Shown here: piece after piece, positions 18,701 through 27,724 of the stretch | How the letters are laid out: each line of letters begins with the position of its first letter | How positions within the stretch are numbered: position 1 is the stretch's first letter | Source: an uncultured Parvularcula sp. | Lineage (GTDB): Bacteria > Pseudomonadota > Alphaproteobacteria > Caulobacterales > Parvularculaceae | NCBI GenBank assembly: GCA_937919225.1 | Contig: CALFRH010000028.1 | Coordinates: 1 to 53,876, forward strand | Reading direction: 5' to 3' | Length of the DNA: 53,876 nucleotides | The notes under the pieces: model-generated | Told to the model about the DNA's origin: nothing | What the model saw: the letters and a program-made list of their open reading frames with translations, nothing else | Databases searched by the model: none | Program-made: the position numbers and the translations under genes

Positions 18701-19129
18701 CTAACCAGGGTTAGAACTGTATGTGGCGCGCCCAACGGCTACTAGCTTTTCTCCGTCATGGGAAAAAACATCAACGTCAACGACCCCAACGCTCCGTCCA
18801 GCCCGACGAACCTTTGCGATAGCGCGTAGACCAGGCGCCATGCCTGGCCGCAAATAGTCTGTTCTAAAATTAATAGTTGGGACGCCATGGCCCAACACGA
18901 ACCCGAGCGCAAAACACCCAACTGTATCAATCAAAGCGGCAATCGGCCCACCATGAAACTGACCGCTGCCCGCAAGGCGCTCACCTAAATCGGAGAATGG
19001 CATCGTCATCTCTAACTCCTGCGCCTCATAATCCCATCGCTCCGCTTTCATCTCAAATGCTTTGATAAACGGCGATGTGTCTAAACTAGCCTGCACATCG
19101 GCAACCGTAGCATCATTACTCATATTCAT
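18701..19129 (-). CDS. PaaI-type hotdog-fold thioesterase
   Basis: A 142-residue single hotdog domain. The active-site segment is GSGQFHGGPIAALIDTVGCFAL, a good match to the HGG...D pattern of PaaI/4-hydroxybenzoyl-CoA thioesterase-like enzymes; the late FRTDYLRPG strand is also typical. It should hydrolyse a CoA thioester in the cytoplasm, perhaps releasing stalled CoA from the neighbouring acyl-CoA pathways. It is convergent with the MCC operon. GGAG lies 8 nt before the ATG. The substrate cannot be read from sequence. Confidence 0.88.
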   Translation of the reverse strand: MNMSNDATVADVQASLDTSPFIKAFEMKAERWDYEAQELEMTMPFSDLGERLAGSGQFHGGPIAALIDTVGCFALGFVLGHGVPTINFRTDYLRPGMAPGLRAIAKVRRAGRSVGVVDVDVFSHDGEKLVAVGRATYSSNPG

Positions 19130-19522
19130 ACTTTCAACTCCAATTTAGCGACTGAGTGAACGACGCCCACGCAACGCAATCAGCATTTTTTCGAAGATTA
19201 TAGATGTACGCGACTCAGGTCTGAGTCAGTTTTGTTGACAAAGTGGTTCCTTCATTGATTAGGGTGATCGTTTCAAAGGGAAAATTTCTACACTTTCCCT
19301 ATGCAGAATTTCCTAGGATAGCGGAGCCTCACCAAAAGCGCGCCGAGGATGTTCACCACCTGTTTGTTTCAATCTCCAAAGTGATAGTGAGTCACTGACA
19401 AGAAGCACGTGGAAGTATCCACTATACCGAGCATCCGCATCTCGTCCCTCGCCTCAAGTTGTTATAGCATAAAAAGCCAACGCACATTTCCACGTTCTGG
19501 GTCCCTAATTCGACAATTGATA
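19130..19522. other. Intergenic stretch between thioesterase and ABC exporter
   Basis: About 390 bp without a recognisable gene in any frame. It holds the GACTCAG-GT-CTGAGTC palindrome described separately and a TTGACA hexamer at 19235. I see no RNA fold or terminator with a T-run. Confidence 0.5.
19212..19227. repeat. Perfect 7-bp inverted repeat GACTCAG-GT-CTGAGTC
   Basis: A compact operator-like palindrome 83 bp upstream of the thioesterase start. It occurs once as far as I can see and differs from the shared GTAGCATGCTAC motif. It may bind a regulator not encoded here. Confidence 0.4.
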
Positions 19523-19565
19523 TTGACTTGCAACAACTGCACCCTCATTATTTCGCATGCTACTT
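19523..19565 (+). promoter_or_regulatory. Predicted sigma70 promoter with weak palindrome, site 3 (ABC exporter)
   Basis: TTGACT (19523-19528), a 17-bp spacer and CATTAT (19546-19551), followed at once by TTTCGCATGCTACTT (site 19550-19565). The right half of the palindrome is perfect and the left half is degenerate. Spacing and order match the promoter-operator at 37343. The ABC pair starts 44 bp downstream. Confidence 0.55.
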
Positions 19566-19608
19566 TTTATATATAAATCACTTACCCGCACAATAGAAAA
19601 AGCCTACC

Positions 19609-21375
19609 ATGAACGACGCTGATCCGCCGCCAGAAACCGACCTAATGGGCGGCAACACGATCAGCCACCTTATTTCCCTGATCGCCGAGCGTCCTGTACT
19701 TGCCGCATCTGGTGTTATTCTTAGCGTTCTAAGCGCGCTATTCGCTTTTGCGCCCCATGCCACAGTGTTTGCACTGTATACCCACGTGGCTGCGGGCAGC
19801 TTACCTAATATCTCAACTGTTACTATCGCTGTTGTCGGCTTCATAGCTCTAACCTTTAGGTGGGTGCTGATATGGGCGGCAATGATGGCATCACATGTTT
19901 TGGCCTACAGCGCTCAACGTAAGTTACGTCAGCGTATTGCAGATCGTATGCTGAGGGCCCCGATGCACGAACTGTTGCAGAGATCTTCGGGGGATATTCG
20001 CGCGACGGTCGTAGATGATGTAGAAGCGTTAGAAGACGGTCTTGCTCATCTACTTCCAGACGTTATTGGAAATTCGATTGGATTACTTACGATATTTGGG
20101 ATTTTCGTTTATCTCGACTGGCGACTGGCACTTGCTGCGATCTTCTCGGTTATCATTGGCTTTGTATTTATGTCCCTACTAACCCGCGGACAATCGAGCG
20201 CAATAAGTGAGTATTTCGCGCTTAGAGCAAAAATCCAGGCAGTGACCACTGAGTATGTGAAGGCCCTGCCAGTGCTGCGCGTTTTTAATTACGATAGTAG
20301 TGCGACACAACGTATAAACCATCTGATCGACCATTTCAAAACAGTCACGAAGACCTTTTCTATCCGTTCATCTATTTCGCATACAGCTTTTTTGGTTTTC
20401 ATTACCTCTAACATTCTTGTGCTTGCCCCTATTGGGTATCTCCTCGTTAATAGGGGTGCGGTCACCGTATCCGAATTCGCCTTCGTACTCATTTTTTCCG
20501 TCGGTTTTGGTGACGCTTGCCTCACATTTCTCATCGGGCTTGTGCAGAGATTTGGAAGCTTAGGCGGTGTGATGAGCCGTATCGAAGAACTCCTAACTCT
20601 GCCCCAAATGCCGGAGCCGACACAACCACAAAAACCGCTTGGGACAGAGATCACGTTCAACGATGTATCTTTCAAGTACAATGAGCAGCCAGTATTGACC
20701 GGTCTTAGCTTTAGCATCTCCCCCGGAGAGCGCGTGGCACTGGTCGGACCATCCGGGAGCGGAAAAAGTACGTTGGTACGGCTTATTCCTCGATTTATGG
20801 ACGTAGACACAGGAAGTGTCACTGTTGGAGGGGTGGACGTTCGGCAGATCAAAGATGCCGATCTAGGGAGCACTATCTCGTTCGTATTTCAGGAAGTCTT
20901 CTTATTTTCCGAAACGGTCCGACACAACATTGCACTGGGAAACCCCAAAGCAACGGACAAGGATATTGAGGAAGCCGCTCGTCGGGCTCAAGCCCACGAC
21001 TTTATCATTGATCTACCCCACGGATATGACACACGCCTCAAGGAAGGGGGAGAGGGACTTTCTCTAGGACAGAAACAGCGCCTCTCTATCGCTCGGGCGA
21101 TCTTGAAGGATGCCCCCATTCTCATCCTTGATGAGGCGACCGCTTACGCTGATCCTGAAAATGAAGCGCGCGTCAGGGCTGCCCTCACGGAACTGACCAA
21201 AGGCAAAACCGTCTTTATGATCGCCCATCGATTGCGTTCTATTACTGATGTTGATCGTATCTTCGTTCTCGAAAATGGAAAGATTGTTCAACAGGGACAT
21301 CACAAAGATCTGTCCGTTAACGCTGGCCTCTATCGCACTCTTTGGCATAGCCAACAATCGGAGGAAGCCGCATGA
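19609..21375 (+). CDS. ABC half-transporter 1 (permease-ATPase fusion, YbtP/IrtA-like)
   Basis: A 588-residue type IV ABC protein: six membrane helices in the first ~320 residues, then a nucleotide-binding domain with Walker A GPSGSGKST, signature LSLGQKQRLSIA and Walker B ILILDEATAYADPENE. The DEATAxADPENE sequence is typical of the YbtPQ/IrtAB branch, which moves siderophores, although it is not proof of the substrate. It overlaps the second half-transporter by 4 bp (ATGA), so the two probably form a heterodimer. The signature reads LSLGQ in place of the usual LSGGQ. Lipid or drug export is the alternative. Confidence 0.88.
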   Translation: MNDADPPPETDLMGGNTISHLISLIAERPVLAASGVILSVLSALFAFAPHATVFALYTHVAAGSLPNISTVTIAVVGFIALTFRWVLIWAAMMASHVLAYSAQRKLRQRIADRMLRAPMHELLQRSSGDIRATVVDDVEALEDGLAHLLPDVIGNSIGLLTIFGIFVYLDWRLALAAIFSVIIGFVFMSLLTRGQSSAISEYFALRAKIQAVTTEYVKALPVLRVFNYDSSATQRINHLIDHFKTVTKTFSIRSSISHTAFLVFITSNILVLAPIGYLLVNRGAVTVSEFAFVLIFSVGFGDACLTFLIGLVQRFGSLGGVMSRIEELLTLPQMPEPTQPQKPLGTEITFNDVSFKYNEQPVLTGLSFSISPGERVALVGPSGSGKSTLVRLIPRFMDVDTGSVTVGGVDVRQIKDADLGSTISFVFQEVFLFSETVRHNIALGNPKATDKDIEEAARRAQAHDFIIDLPHGYDTRLKEGGEGLSLGQKQRLSIARAILKDAPILILDEATAYADPENEARVRAALTELTKGKTVFMIAHRLRSITDVDRIFVLENGKIVQQGHHKDLSVNAGLYRTLWHSQQSEEAA

Positions 21376-23153
21376 CAACAAAGCAGAGCTCTTCCTTCGA
21401 TATCGTTTTCAAGATGATGTTCAGGGACAAGGCGACGGGCGCGGGTAAATATCTGTTTGGCATTTGCCTTCGCATCATCGAAACCTGCGCTGCGGCTATG
21501 CCTGCTCTGATCGTGGTATTGACCCTCAGCTTTCTTCAACAAACCCAATCAGCGCTAGCAATAGTAGCCATTATCTGTGTAACTACCTTTGCTGTTCGCT
21601 CTACCGTCCTTATGTGGTCAAGCATACAATTCTTCGACTTTGGCTTTGACCTTGGGGCCCATACGCGAAAGTCCATTGTAGAGTCTCTATTTATAGGTTC
21701 ATTGGGAAAGATAGACGCTTTCGGCCCGTCAAAGATCGTTAGCCTGATGTCAGATGCCGCTTACGAGGTCGAAACATTTGCATCAGAACGATCAGCGGAC
21801 TTTGTCGCTACTGTACTGGGTGTCGTTGTCATCATTGGCGCTACCTTTTTCTTCGATTGGCGGTTGGCGCTGACACTCATTGGGGTCTTAGGCTTCGCCG
21901 GGCTTTTTCTCAGCAAAACACAGACCATGGCCAAGCGCCTGTGGGTAGAGCGTCAGGTCAAAACAGGCAGTGTTTCCATCGCCCTTGGTGAGTTTATTGG
22001 AGGCATGTCCGTATTGCGTATGTTTGGCACCGTGGGAGAAGCAAAACAAGTATTTGAGGAAAGCGTCGCTGCCCTCCATGAAATGTGGCTGCGGTACGAA
22101 AAAACGCTTACCCCCCTTGCCATATGTGCTGGTGCCCTGATGGATTTGGCACCTGTTGCGGCTGTTATTCTCGCAGCTATACTGTACGAGAGTGACCTTA
22201 TCAGTGCGGATGCAATGATCGGGTTTTCTGTATTTGCGCTTGCTGTTGGCGTACCGCTCAAGCGCATATTGATATATTTTACGACGCTTGATCTAGCAGT
22301 GAGTAGCTTTTCAAGGCTTCACTCTTTCTTTGAGGGAACCCGCCCGCCTTCCGTTACGTCTGAGACAATAAAGGATGCTAGCATTCCGGCTTTGCCGGCC
22401 ATCGAGTTTCGGGATGTATCATTCACCTATCCCGATACTGAAGGAAACAACAGCCAGGTGGTTCTGCAGGATGTGAGCTTCTCTCTGCCACAGGGAGGTT
22501 TAACAGCTATTGTCGGTCCAAGCGGGTCTGGTAAATCAACAGTTCTTAAACTGATCATGCGTCACTGGGATCCAAAGACCGGCGAGATATTTGTCGAGGG
22601 CGATAACGTAAAGTCTTTTTCAATTGAGGATATCGCAACGCGCGTGTCATCGGTTCCCCAAGAAGTCTATCTGTTCCGCGACTCCGTTCGCGCCAATCTC
22701 CAGATTGCCAATCCCACCGCAACGGATGCAGAGTTATGGCATGCACTCGATTGCGCGCAAGCAACTCCCTTCATTAATGACATGCCTGGGGAACTAGATG
22801 CTGAAATCGGCGAGGGAGGGCTTTCCCTTTCTGGCGGTGAACGCCAACGCTTATCCATCGCACGGGCGATGCTTAAAGAGGCTCCCCTTCTATTGCTTGA
22901 CGAACCAACCGCGTCCATCGATGGCGCCAGCGCGAGGCGCATCATGGCGGCGTTAGGGAGCGAAAAATCAGATAAAACGGTTATTGTGGTGTCTCACGCT
23001 CTATTTAGTATTAAGCATGCGGACCAAATTTTGGTCTTGAATAATGGGCGATTAGAAGAAACAGGAACGCATGAAACACTACTTCGAGCAAAGGGATTAT
23101 ATCACCGTTTGTGGACGACTGAAGAAAACGCGAAAAGCTGGAGTGTCGGTTAA
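21372..23153 (+). CDS. ABC half-transporter 2 (permease-ATPase fusion, YbtQ/IrtB-like)
   Basis: The 593-residue partner of the upstream protein, with a six-helix membrane domain and an ATPase domain: Walker A GPSGSGKST, signature LSLSGGERQRLSIA, Walker B LLLLDEPTASIDG and switch His in VVSHALFS. It has the canonical signature its partner lacks, as expected of an asymmetric heterodimer. The ATGA overlap shows translational coupling. It acts in the inner membrane. No siderophore biosynthesis gene is visible nearby. Confidence 0.88.
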   Translation: MTTKQSSSFDIVFKMMFRDKATGAGKYLFGICLRIIETCAAAMPALIVVLTLSFLQQTQSALAIVAIICVTTFAVRSTVLMWSSIQFFDFGFDLGAHTRKSIVESLFIGSLGKIDAFGPSKIVSLMSDAAYEVETFASERSADFVATVLGVVVIIGATFFFDWRLALTLIGVLGFAGLFLSKTQTMAKRLWVERQVKTGSVSIALGEFIGGMSVLRMFGTVGEAKQVFEESVAALHEMWLRYEKTLTPLAICAGALMDLAPVAAVILAAILYESDLISADAMIGFSVFALAVGVPLKRILIYFTTLDLAVSSFSRLHSFFEGTRPPSVTSETIKDASIPALPAIEFRDVSFTYPDTEGNNSQVVLQDVSFSLPQGGLTAIVGPSGSGKSTVLKLIMRHWDPKTGEIFVEGDNVKSFSIEDIATRVSSVPQEVYLFRDSVRANLQIANPTATDAELWHALDCAQATPFINDMPGELDAEIGEGGLSLSGGERQRLSIARAMLKEAPLLLLDEPTASIDGASARRIMAALGSEKSDKTVIVVSHALFSIKHADQILVLNNGRLEETGTHETLLRAKGLYHRLWTTEENAKSWSVG

Positions 23154-23262
23154 TCCACGTTGCGCCGAGCATACATTTTCACAACAGGCACGTCAGCGAA
23201 ACACAAAAACACCGCTTAACGAAGAGATCAGCGAAACAGACAGGTACACTTTTCCCTACCGA

Positions 23263-24360
23263 TTAAGATATTTTCCCCAACCCAACAATTGCCTGATCGA
23301 GAATCCGCCGTCCGTGGGCGAGCACAGACTGCCCCCAAGCTTCATCAAGCGGTGCGAACTGTCTAGCAAACGCCTCTACAATATCTTCACGCTGATCCCG
23401 AACGCCTCCACGGTAAGCCCAATTCTCACGCAGCACATCACCCATATATTCAGAAATTGGATAAGTTCCGAACTCCACAACGCAGGTTACGCTTCGCTCC
23501 AGTGCCTGTGTCATATCATGGAGCCCCGCAGCAATAACGCCGGAATAATCTGGACGCTTGAAAGTTTTTTCCTCACCACCAGGATTAATCGCCTTTGCAT
23601 TAATCGTGTCGTATCCAAACCACTCCTCCGCACGGCGCCAAGCAGGCCCACTTGGTTCGTTGAAGCACAAGAACACCGTTTCGCCGTAGTCGCCATAGCC
23701 TGTATGAAAGTCGATAATAGCCACATCGATTGCTGTTTTCAGGTACGGCTCAACAGCTTTTTTTATATGTGTAACTGACCATTGTTCTTCACTCCCCCCA
23801 AAGTCTAATGCACCCTGGTGGCGATATTGCCCTGCGGACATCGTGTTCATCACACGGTCAAGCCCCCACTCATCACTCTTTGCATCGAGGGCTGCGAGAT
23901 GTTGTTTGATAACATCACTCTCCGGCGATTGCGGATGAAGAATATCATATATCTCGTCAAAATCTCTATTCAGATGTTCAACATCTGCAAGGTCACGAAA
24001 ATTTCTGTTTAGATCCACATTGTTCTCGTTCGTCCGTGCACGATGAGAGAAACCCCAAGGGTTTGCAGCGTGAATATGGAGAACACCAGTATCGGGCGTT
24101 AGATCAATTTTGCCATCGGCGTGATCACGCAGCCACTGGCTTTGTATACCAGAGCCAGCTGGTCCTTCCACACCATGAACAGCGCTCAGTGTAATCAGAA
24201 GGCGTTTCGGCGCATCAGGACCGATATAAGCAGTGTCCATTGAAAGTGTTTCACCACTAGCGCCCGCTTCACTCGGCAACACGTAGGTTGTCAGCCGCGC
24301 CGTAAGGGCCGCATCGATGAAGCGCTGACGGCATTCACTATACTCTACAGGTAAAATCAT
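23263..24360 (-). CDS. DUF2817 / M14-like metallopeptidase-fold protein
   Basis: The protein of about 365 residues matches DUF2817, related to M14 zinc carboxypeptidases. SAVHGVEGPAGSG carries the H-x-x-E zinc ligands, NNVDLNRNF the usual N-R pair, IIDFHTGYGDYG the third zinc His, and CVVEFGTY the probable catalytic Glu. It is likely an amidase or deacylase acting on a small molecule; there is no signal peptide. ATG 24360 is preferred over the GTG at 24396. Last gene of the minus-strand thiolase operon, 57 bp after the GMC oxidoreductase, and convergent with the ABC pair. Confidence 0.82.
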   Translation of the reverse strand: MILPVEYSECRQRFIDAALTARLTTYVLPSEAGASGETLSMDTAYIGPDAPKRLLITLSAVHGVEGPAGSGIQSQWLRDHADGKIDLTPDTGVLHIHAANPWGFSHRARTNENNVDLNRNFRDLADVEHLNRDFDEIYDILHPQSPESDVIKQHLAALDAKSDEWGLDRVMNTMSAGQYRHQGALDFGGSEEQWSVTHIKKAVEPYLKTAIDVAIIDFHTGYGDYGETVFLCFNEPSGPAWRRAEEWFGYDTINAKAINPGGEEKTFKRPDYSGVIAAGLHDMTQALERSVTCVVEFGTYPISEYMGDVLRENWAYRGGVRDQREDIVEAFARQFAPLDEAWGQSVLAHGRRILDQAIVGLGKIS

Positions 24361-24417
24361 AGAACATCCGTTCGTCAAATCGATTGCATTTCTCACTCAT
24401 TAATTTGAATACCACTC

Positions 24418-26034
24418 TTATTGGACACCACGTAGTATAATATCAGCCGCCTTTTCGCCTATCATGATACTTGGCGCATTTGTATTGCCGCGCGGAATTG
24501 TTGGCATAATGGAAGCATCAGCGATCCTCAATCCATCAACATGACGGACTCGCAGCTCTGGATCGACAACGGAATTTACGTCGTTCCCCATTCGGGCAGT
24601 TCCCACAGGATGGTAGAGTGTCTCCCCCTCCGTTCTTAGATAATTATCAATATCCTCATCCGATTGAACGCCACCTCCAGGAGCAACCTCTGATCCACGG
24701 TACTCTGAAAATGCCGACGCACTAAAGATCTCGCGTGTCTTCCTAAGTCCATCGCGCATACGAATTATATCATCGTCGACCGTGTAGTAATTAAACAAAA
24801 TCTCTGGTGGCTCACTGGGGTTCTGAGACTGGATCTTAACATGGCCGCGGCTTTCGGGCTTTAGCAAGCAAATACTAATTCCAAATCCATGTTTGAACGC
24901 AACGCCAACAGCCCCGTCAGCATATAGCAAAGGCGCAAAATGAAGCTGAATGTCAGGAAGTGTTTCATCGTCACGAGTAGAGAAAAACGCACCGGCTCTG
25001 CAGGTGAACCCAGCAAGCGGCCCTTGTCCTGCGAAGTAGGCGTTCGCAAACGAGCCGAGAAAACCAAACGGGTTCCGAGCAAGCCCATTTAACGAAACGG
25101 GTTTTTTACAAGTATACCACAATGACGTATCGATATGATCAGCTAAATTCAGTCCTACTTCTTTATTCTCCACCAACACTTCAACGCCTACTGACTTTAA
25201 GTGCTGACCGTCTCCGACACCTGAGTGTTGAAGAATATGTGGACTGCCTATAACACCGGCTGAAAGAATAACCTCCTTGTTCGCGCGAATGACCTGCTGC
25301 CCAGACGGGCTATCGATCTTGACTCCTGCAGCACGTTTTCCATCCCAGACAACGCGGTGCGTCGTCGAATTTTTGAGGATGGTTAAATTAGGTCGGTTTT
25401 CCGCCTCACGCAAAAATGTGCGGGCCGTGCTCGCTCGCTTTGAGCCTTTGTGCGTGAGCGTCTGCTGATACCAACCAGCACCGATCTGATCGGACCCGTT
25501 AAAGTCCTCATTATGCGGCAACCCTACTTCATGGCACGCTTCGAGAAAGACGGAGTCTAACGGCGTTACTGGCTTGCATTGCTTTGTTTGTAGGGGACCC
25601 ATTGAACCATGCCATTGATCTGCCGGCCCATCATAGTTTTCCGATTTACGAAAGTATGGCAGCACATCCTCATAACCCCATCCCTCTCCAGCAGCGGCGC
25701 GCCACTCCTCATAATCTTCACGGTTTCCCCGCACATACAACATACCATTCAATGCCGAGGACCCCCCCATCACCATACCACGGGGACATGATATCGACCG
25801 GATCTTCAACCCAGGCTCCGCGGCCGTCATGTACTTCCAGCTATACCAGGAGTTATTTAAGACGGGCAGCATACCAACGGGATTCGATATCAGGGGCGAC
25901 GAATCCGATGGACCGGCTTCAATCAGAATTACCGAAACATTGGGTTTTTCAGAGAGTCGAGCAGCGATGGCGCAACCAGCCGACCCTGCTCCAACAACGA
26001 TGTAATCAGCATTAATATTATTATTCACAGTCAT
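24418..26034 (-). CDS. GMC-family FAD alcohol oxidoreductase (choline dehydrogenase-like)
   Basis: A 538-residue glucose-methanol-choline oxidoreductase. The N-terminal FAD fold is YIVVGAGSAGCAIAARLSE; GMC signature 1 is RGMVMGGSSALNGMLYVRG and signature 2 SAGVIGSPHILQHSG. The C-terminal active-site region is LYHPVGTARMG and later RGNTNAPSIMIGEKAA, with the catalytic His/Asn pair. It oxidises a primary alcohol to the aldehyde, in series with the aldehyde dehydrogenase at 46565. Fourth in the minus-strand operon, 79 bp after the CoA ligase. The alcohol is unknown; long-chain or isoprenoid alcohols fit the beta-oxidation neighbours. Confidence 0.9.
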   Translation of the reverse strand: MTVNNNINADYIVVGAGSAGCAIAARLSEKPNVSVILIEAGPSDSSPLISNPVGMLPVLNNSWYSWKYMTAAEPGLKIRSISCPRGMVMGGSSALNGMLYVRGNREDYEEWRAAAGEGWGYEDVLPYFRKSENYDGPADQWHGSMGPLQTKQCKPVTPLDSVFLEACHEVGLPHNEDFNGSDQIGAGWYQQTLTHKGSKRASTARTFLREAENRPNLTILKNSTTHRVVWDGKRAAGVKIDSPSGQQVIRANKEVILSAGVIGSPHILQHSGVGDGQHLKSVGVEVLVENKEVGLNLADHIDTSLWYTCKKPVSLNGLARNPFGFLGSFANAYFAGQGPLAGFTCRAGAFFSTRDDETLPDIQLHFAPLLYADGAVGVAFKHGFGISICLLKPESRGHVKIQSQNPSEPPEILFNYYTVDDDIIRMRDGLRKTREIFSASAFSEYRGSEVAPGGGVQSDEDIDNYLRTEGETLYHPVGTARMGNDVNSVVDPELRVRHVDGLRIADASIMPTIPRGNTNAPSIMIGEKAADIILRGVQ

Positions 26035-26113
26035 TAAAGCCTTATACTGTCTGAAAATCTGACGTCGAAACCTCTTTGGTGCAGCTCAACCGAAGTTAAA
26101 ATACCGCTTAGCG

Positions 26114-27724
26114 TTAGTTCACAGCTCGCTCAAACCCGGCCCAATAGGGTTTCCGAAGTTCGTGTTTTAACACCTTACCGCTTGGATTGCGCGGCAGAGC
26201 GGCAACAAAGTCTACTGACTTTGGACATTTAAATCCTGCGAGCTTTTCTCGACAGTCTGTAATCACAACATCGTCAGAGACCTGAGCCTCGTCGCGTAAC
26301 GCAATAACGGCTTTTACTTCTTCGCCCCATTTTTTGCTCGGTACACCAATAACCGCAGCTTCAGCAACATAGGGCAAGGCGTGCAAAACAGCTTCAACCT
26401 CGCGCGGATATATGTTTTCCGCACCTGATACGACGACATCCTTAAATCGGTCTTTGATGAACAGAAGCCCGTCTTCATCAATACAACCAGCATCGCCAGT
26501 GCGTAGCCATCCGTCCTCCGACAAAACAGCCGCCGTCTCTTTCGGCTTACCCGCATACCCTTTGGTCATGACCTGTGGGCCCTTGGCAAGAATTTCGCCA
26601 ATCTCACCTGGGGGCATATCATCGCCAGACGGGCCAACAACGCGCAGTGCCGAGCCAGTGACCGGGCGACAAGCGCTTTCTAGTATTTCAGCTCGTCCCT
26701 CAAGAGCTCGCTTGTGATCTGCCCAGGAAAGCGCGGAAATCACGCCTGTTGTTTCGGTGAGCCCATATCCTTGCGTAAACCGGCACCCAAACACCTCAAT
26801 CGCGTGTTCAAGAACAGACGGCGAGATAGCAGATCCGCCATAGACAATTTGTTGTAAGGCCGAAAAGTCAGTATCTGCCGCAGCTGGATGATCCAGGCAC
26901 GCCTGAATCATAGCAGGAACGATCATCATATGGGAGATACGTTCCGCCTCCAGCGTTGCTAAAAATGTCTCCGTCTCAAAGGCCGAGTGAATAACCACCA
27001 ACTCGCCCAAAAACGCGCCTGCTAAAAACGTCACCAGGGCCGATGTGTGGAACATCGGTGTCACAAGGATTGAGGCATCCCCTTCGCCATATCTGTAGTC
27101 ATAGGCCATGACTTGCTGGAGGGTTTGCGCCACCAGATTATCATGGGTCTGCAACACGCCCTTCGGCACCCCCGTTGTGCCACTCGTGTAAAGCTGAAAG
27201 ACAGCGTCTTGATCGCCTGCGTCCAACGGCTTGCTGTCATCGAATTGAGTGCTCTCTTCCGCGATCACATTGGTGAATGACGTCCAATCACCAATTTCTT
27301 CCTTGCCAAAAATGAACCGGTGAGCCTCCCCCCCAGCCGACATCATCGCCTTGTCAGCCGTTTCCGCCAAGTCATCGTCAGCCAAGACCACGGCAGGATC
27401 CGCGTCATTCAATAATGTGGTGATCTCGTGCGCGGTAAGGCGAATGTTCAACGGTGTAAAGATGAATCCGCCCATCGCGCAGCCAAAGAGTGCGACGACC
27501 ATATCAACACAGTTGCGAGACAAACAGGCAACACGTGCGCCACTTGGAACGTCCCTGGCCTTAAGAATGCTCGCAAACGTGCGGGCCTCGTTCCAAAACG
27601 CCGCGTAGGTGAGCGCCCGACCGTCATCTTTTACGAAGGGGGCATCTGGACGGGCACGCGCATGTTGGGCAACGAAGTCTTCGATCCTCATGAAAGAGGT
27701 ATGAAGCGTTGAACCATTAGACAT
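26114..27724 (-). CDS. AMP-forming acyl-CoA ligase 2
   Basis: A ligase of about 536 residues: P-loop LYTSGTTGVPKGVL, GYGLTETTGV (A5), KGYAGKPKETA and RTGDAGCIDEDG (A7), and PRNPSGKVLKHELR with the C-terminal catalytic Lys. The start is the ATG at 27724, which overlaps the upstream FadJ stop by 8 bp (ATGTCTAA); the ORF-track start is too far upstream. It is likely to activate a fatty, branched or aryl-alkanoic acid to CoA and to feed the FadJ and thiolase made from the same mRNA. It differs clearly from the synthetase at 10957. Confidence 0.88.
   Translation of the reverse strand: MSNGSTLHTSFMRIEDFVAQHARARPDAPFVKDDGRALTYAAFWNEARTFASILKARDVPSGARVACLSRNCVDMVVALFGCAMGGFIFTPLNIRLTAHEITTLLNDADPAVVLADDDLAETADKAMMSAGGEAHRFIFGKEEIGDWTSFTNVIAEESTQFDDSKPLDAGDQDAVFQLYTSGTTGVPKGVLQTHDNLVAQTLQQVMAYDYRYGEGDASILVTPMFHTSALVTFLAGAFLGELVVIHSAFETETFLATLEAERISHMMIVPAMIQACLDHPAAADTDFSALQQIVYGGSAISPSVLEHAIEVFGCRFTQGYGLTETTGVISALSWADHKRALEGRAEILESACRPVTGSALRVVGPSGDDMPPGEIGEILAKGPQVMTKGYAGKPKETAAVLSEDGWLRTGDAGCIDEDGLLFIKDRFKDVVVSGAENIYPREVEAVLHALPYVAEAAVIGVPSKKWGEEVKAVIALRDEAQVSDDVVITDCREKLAGFKCPKSVDFVAALPRNPSGKVLKHELRKPYWAGFERAVN

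Noticed and set aside
23071-23778. 235-aa ORF on the plus strand
   Set aside because: It overlaps the end of ABC 2 and the whole 3' part of the DUF2817 gene in antisense; composition is not protein-like.
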